Shown: positions 62,374 through 64,000 of the stretch, piece after piece
Layout of the letters: every line of letters begins with the position of its first letter
How positions within the stretch are numbered: position 1 is the stretch's first letter
NCBI GenBank assembly: GCA_900315315.1
Contig: OMYT01000010.1
Coordinates: forward strand, 25,673-89,672
Source: an uncultured Eubacteriales bacterium
GTDB taxonomy: Bacteria > Bacillota > Clostridia > Christensenellales > Aristaeellaceae
DNA length: 64,000 nt
Direction of reading: 5' to 3'
The notes under the pieces: generated by a model
The model's database searches: none
Seen by the model: only the letters and a program-made list of their open reading frames with translations
Told to the model about the DNA's origin: nothing
Made by a program: the position numbers and the translations under genes

Positions 62374-63186
62374 ATGACTGAACTGCTCAGGACCATCAGG
62401 GAAAGAAAAAGCGTCCGTACTTTTGACGGGGAACCCGTCAGCGCGGAAGACCGGGAGAAGATCGAGCAGTATATCCGGACCATTGAGAATCCGTTTGGAG
62501 TACCGGTCCGGTTTGTCCTGCTTGACGCCGGGGCCCATGGATTATCCAGTCCTGTGCTGAGCCGGGAATCCCTGTATATCGCCGGCATTGTCAGCAAAGT
62601 ACCACACGCGGAGGAAGCGTTCGGCTTCTCTTTTGAGAAGCTGGTGCTTTACGCCCGGTCACTGGGAATCGGTACGACCTGGATCGGCGGCACAATGAAC
62701 CGGGAAGCGTTTGAGCGCGCGGCGGGACTTGCGGAAGGCGAAATGATGCCCTGCGTTTCCCCGCTTGGCTATCCCGCCAAAAGACGTTCCCTGAAGGAAA
62801 CGATGATGCGCAAGGGCGTCGGCGCCGATTCAAGGCTGCCGGTGGAAAAGATCTTTTTTGACGGAGCATGGGGTACAGCGCTGCCGCCGGAAAAGCAGGC
62901 GGAAATCTCGGATCTGGCCGAGATGGTACGGTGGGCGCCGTCCGCGGTGAACAGGCAGCCCTGGAGGATCATTGTTTCGGAGCATGGATACCACTTTTAT
63001 GAAAAACGGGATAAAGGCTATATCGGGGAAAAGGCGGGAGACCTGCAGAAGATCGACGTCGGGATCGCGCTGTGTCATTTTGTGATGGGGCTGGAGGAAC
63101 AGGGGAAAAAGCCGGTTGTGACCGTTGACAATCCGCGGTCTGAAATCCCGGAAAACGCAGAATACATCGCTACCGTCAACATATAA
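62374..63186 (+). CDS. nitroreductase-like flavoprotein (TM1586 type)
   Basis: The 270-residue protein has two nitroreductase-fold halves (RTIRERKSVRTFDGEPVS at the start and MVRWAPSAVNRQPWRIIV in the second half), as in the TM1586 type. It should bind FMN and use NAD(P)H, substrate unknown. Start ATG 62374 has GGGAG upstream. It lies between a peroxidase and a flavodoxin, in keeping with a redox cluster. Confidence 0.85.
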   Translation: MTELLRTIRERKSVRTFDGEPVSAEDREKIEQYIRTIENPFGVPVRFVLLDAGAHGLSSPVLSRESLYIAGIVSKVPHAEEAFGFSFEKLVLYARSLGIGTTWIGGTMNREAFERAAGLAEGEMMPCVSPLGYPAKRRSLKETMMRKGVGADSRLPVEKIFFDGAWGTALPPEKQAEISDLAEMVRWAPSAVNRQPWRIIVSEHGYHFYEKRDKGYIGEKAGDLQKIDVGIALCHFVMGLEEQGKKPVVTVDNPRSEIPENAEYIATVNI

Positions 63187-63221
63187 AAGCCTTTATGGAT
63201 GTGAATCAGGAGGAACAGTAT

Positions 63222-63695
63222 ATGAAAGCCCTTGTTGCGTATTTTTCCGCTGGCGGCGTAACGGCCGGCCTGGCCAGACGCCTTGCGGAAGCAATTCACG
63301 CGCCGGTATATGAAATCAGGCCCGCGGAGCCTTATACGCAGGCTGATCTGGATTGGAGAGACAAACAATCCCGTTCCACGATTGAGATGCTGGACAAGAA
63401 CTGCCGTCCTGCCCTGGCGGATACAGACGCGCCGGTGGCAGACGCGGACCTGATCTTTGTCGGTTATCCCGTCTGGTGGTACCGGGAGCCTTCCATCATT
63501 GACAGTTTTCTGTCAGCCTATGATTTTACAGGCAAGAAGATTGTTCTGTTCGCCACGTCCGGCGGCAGCGACATGGGAACGGAAGCCGCGGTCCGCGCCG
63601 CAGAGATCAGCCGGGCGGAAGTGCCGGTGGGAAAAAGGTTTGCGGCCGACGCGCCGGCTGATGAACTGAAGGAATGGGCGGCCGGGTATTGCTGA
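63222..63695 (+). CDS. flavodoxin-family protein
   Basis: The 157-residue protein has a phosphate loop YFSAGGVTAGLARRLAEA, FVGYPVWWYREPSIIDSFL and LFATSGGSDMGT, the layout of the flavodoxin_4 group. The phosphate loop reads SAGGVT instead of the common SxTGNT. It may carry electrons or reduce quinones. ATG 63222 follows AGGAGG; an upstream in-frame ATG has no site. Confidence 0.88.
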   Translation: MKALVAYFSAGGVTAGLARRLAEAIHAPVYEIRPAEPYTQADLDWRDKQSRSTIEMLDKNCRPALADTDAPVADADLIFVGYPVWWYREPSIIDSFLSAYDFTGKKIVLFATSGGSDMGTEAAVRAAEISRAEVPVGKRFAADAPADELKEWAAGYC

Positions 63696-63746
63696 AACCG
63701 GCACGGAACAGGCGGCCCGGGCAGGATGACCGGTGAAAACGATGAT

Positions 63747-63776
63747 ACCGGCTGGAGTGATCCGGCCGGTTTTTTG
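63747..63776 (+). terminator. intrinsic terminator of the redox cluster
   Basis: ACCGGCTGGA and TCCGGCCGGT pair around GTGA and are followed by TTTTT. Confidence 0.88.
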
Positions 63777-63777
63777 A

Positions 63778-63806
63778 TTGTTCAGGTTTTCTTTCTATGG
63801 TATTCT
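63778..63806 (+). promoter_or_regulatory. possible promoter of the last gene
   Basis: TTGTTC (63778-63783) and TATTCT (63801-63806) are 17 bp apart, directly after the terminator. Box quality is moderate. Confidence 0.4.
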
Positions 63807-63931
63807 ATGTCAAGACAGGAACGGCTCCCGGAGTATTCCGGGCAGTAAACCGAAGCGCGTTTTATCACTTTTCTGCTGCTTCTGACGGTCCCGATCTGAC
63901 TATGAAAAGCGGTAAATGAGGGAAGAGACAT

Positions 63932-64000
63932 ATGGGGGAAGAGAACTGCCGGGAAACGATTTCTTCTGAGGAACTGTTTTTCTTTGACAGAAAACCGGCG
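63932..64000 (+). CDS. 5' end of an unidentified gene
   Basis: ATG 63932 with GAGGGAAG upstream opens MGEENCRETISSEELFFFD and runs off the window. Too little is visible to assign a family. Confidence 0.5.
   Translation, partial: MGEENCRETISSEELFFFDRKPA

Overview
The window is chromosomal DNA from a GC-rich, low-oxygen Firmicute of the class Clostridia, probably a gut or rumen organism. The evidence is the mix of SepF and DivIVA, RecD2, the PRTase-type PurR, PPi-type phosphofructokinase, AsnA, ComF, an orphan HPr-like protein, BMP/Nup nucleoside transport and Nif11-type RiPP leaders. A Christensenellales-like lineage would fit, but no rRNA or tRNA gene is present to test it. Canonical sigma-A promoters (TTGACA, 17 bp, TATAAT-like) and T-tailed terminators are common.

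Layout: 0-2.2 kb is a membrane-protein operon (two HdeD/DUF308 paralogs and an ATPase-fold-like protein). 2.2-7.2 kb is an eroded accessory region with REP-like palindromes, a deletion-remnant esterase, a small secreted protein, an intact carboxylesterase and two Nif11-type RiPP precursor genes (one intact, one with a nonsense codon). 7.4-24.6 kb is a + strand housekeeping block: secA, prfB, a DUF1461 protein, tsaD, a GGDEF protein, uvrA, an RsbU-like phosphatase, a divergent purA, a PPi-PFK and a large peptidoglycan-binding exoprotein. 24.8-27.0 kb (minus) holds an L,D-transpeptidase and asnA. 27.2-33.0 kb (plus) holds pth, mfd, lspA and an rluD-type gene. 33.0-46.3 kb is mainly minus strand: a GNAT gene, a complete nucleoside uptake and hydrolysis operon (BMP binding protein, ATPase, two permeases, two nucleoside hydrolases), an rfbD-like gene, lysC, comF and recD2. 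46.4-58.5 kb (plus) holds a second peptidoglycan-binding exoprotein, a His-less HPr homolog, purR with PurBoxes, a HlyD-like protein, the yggS-sepF-divIVA division cluster, a degenerate acyltransferase, two proteins sharing one duplicated signal-peptide cassette (one an exported MTA/SAH nucleosidase) and an ABC exporter. 59-64 kb is a redox/peroxide cluster (OhrR/MarR regulator, two glutathione peroxidases, nitroreductase, flavodoxin) broken by two pseudogenes.

The most unusual signal is a family of intergenic structured elements (consensus start TAAGGGGGCTTTCCG, end ACCCCTTCGG). Twelve copies were found, all in the same orientation. Nine lie directly at or within about 6 nt of a gene's stop codon, and in four of these the TAA stop abuts the conserved box. 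Four copies carry extra internal hairpins whose stems differ in sequence but keep pairing. One copy extends the reading frame of its host gene, and one sits in the leader of a HlyD-like gene. I do not recognise this family; a structured 3'-UTR RNA or a non-autonomous mobile palindrome are the leading explanations.

All calls are made by eye from sequence, without database searches.
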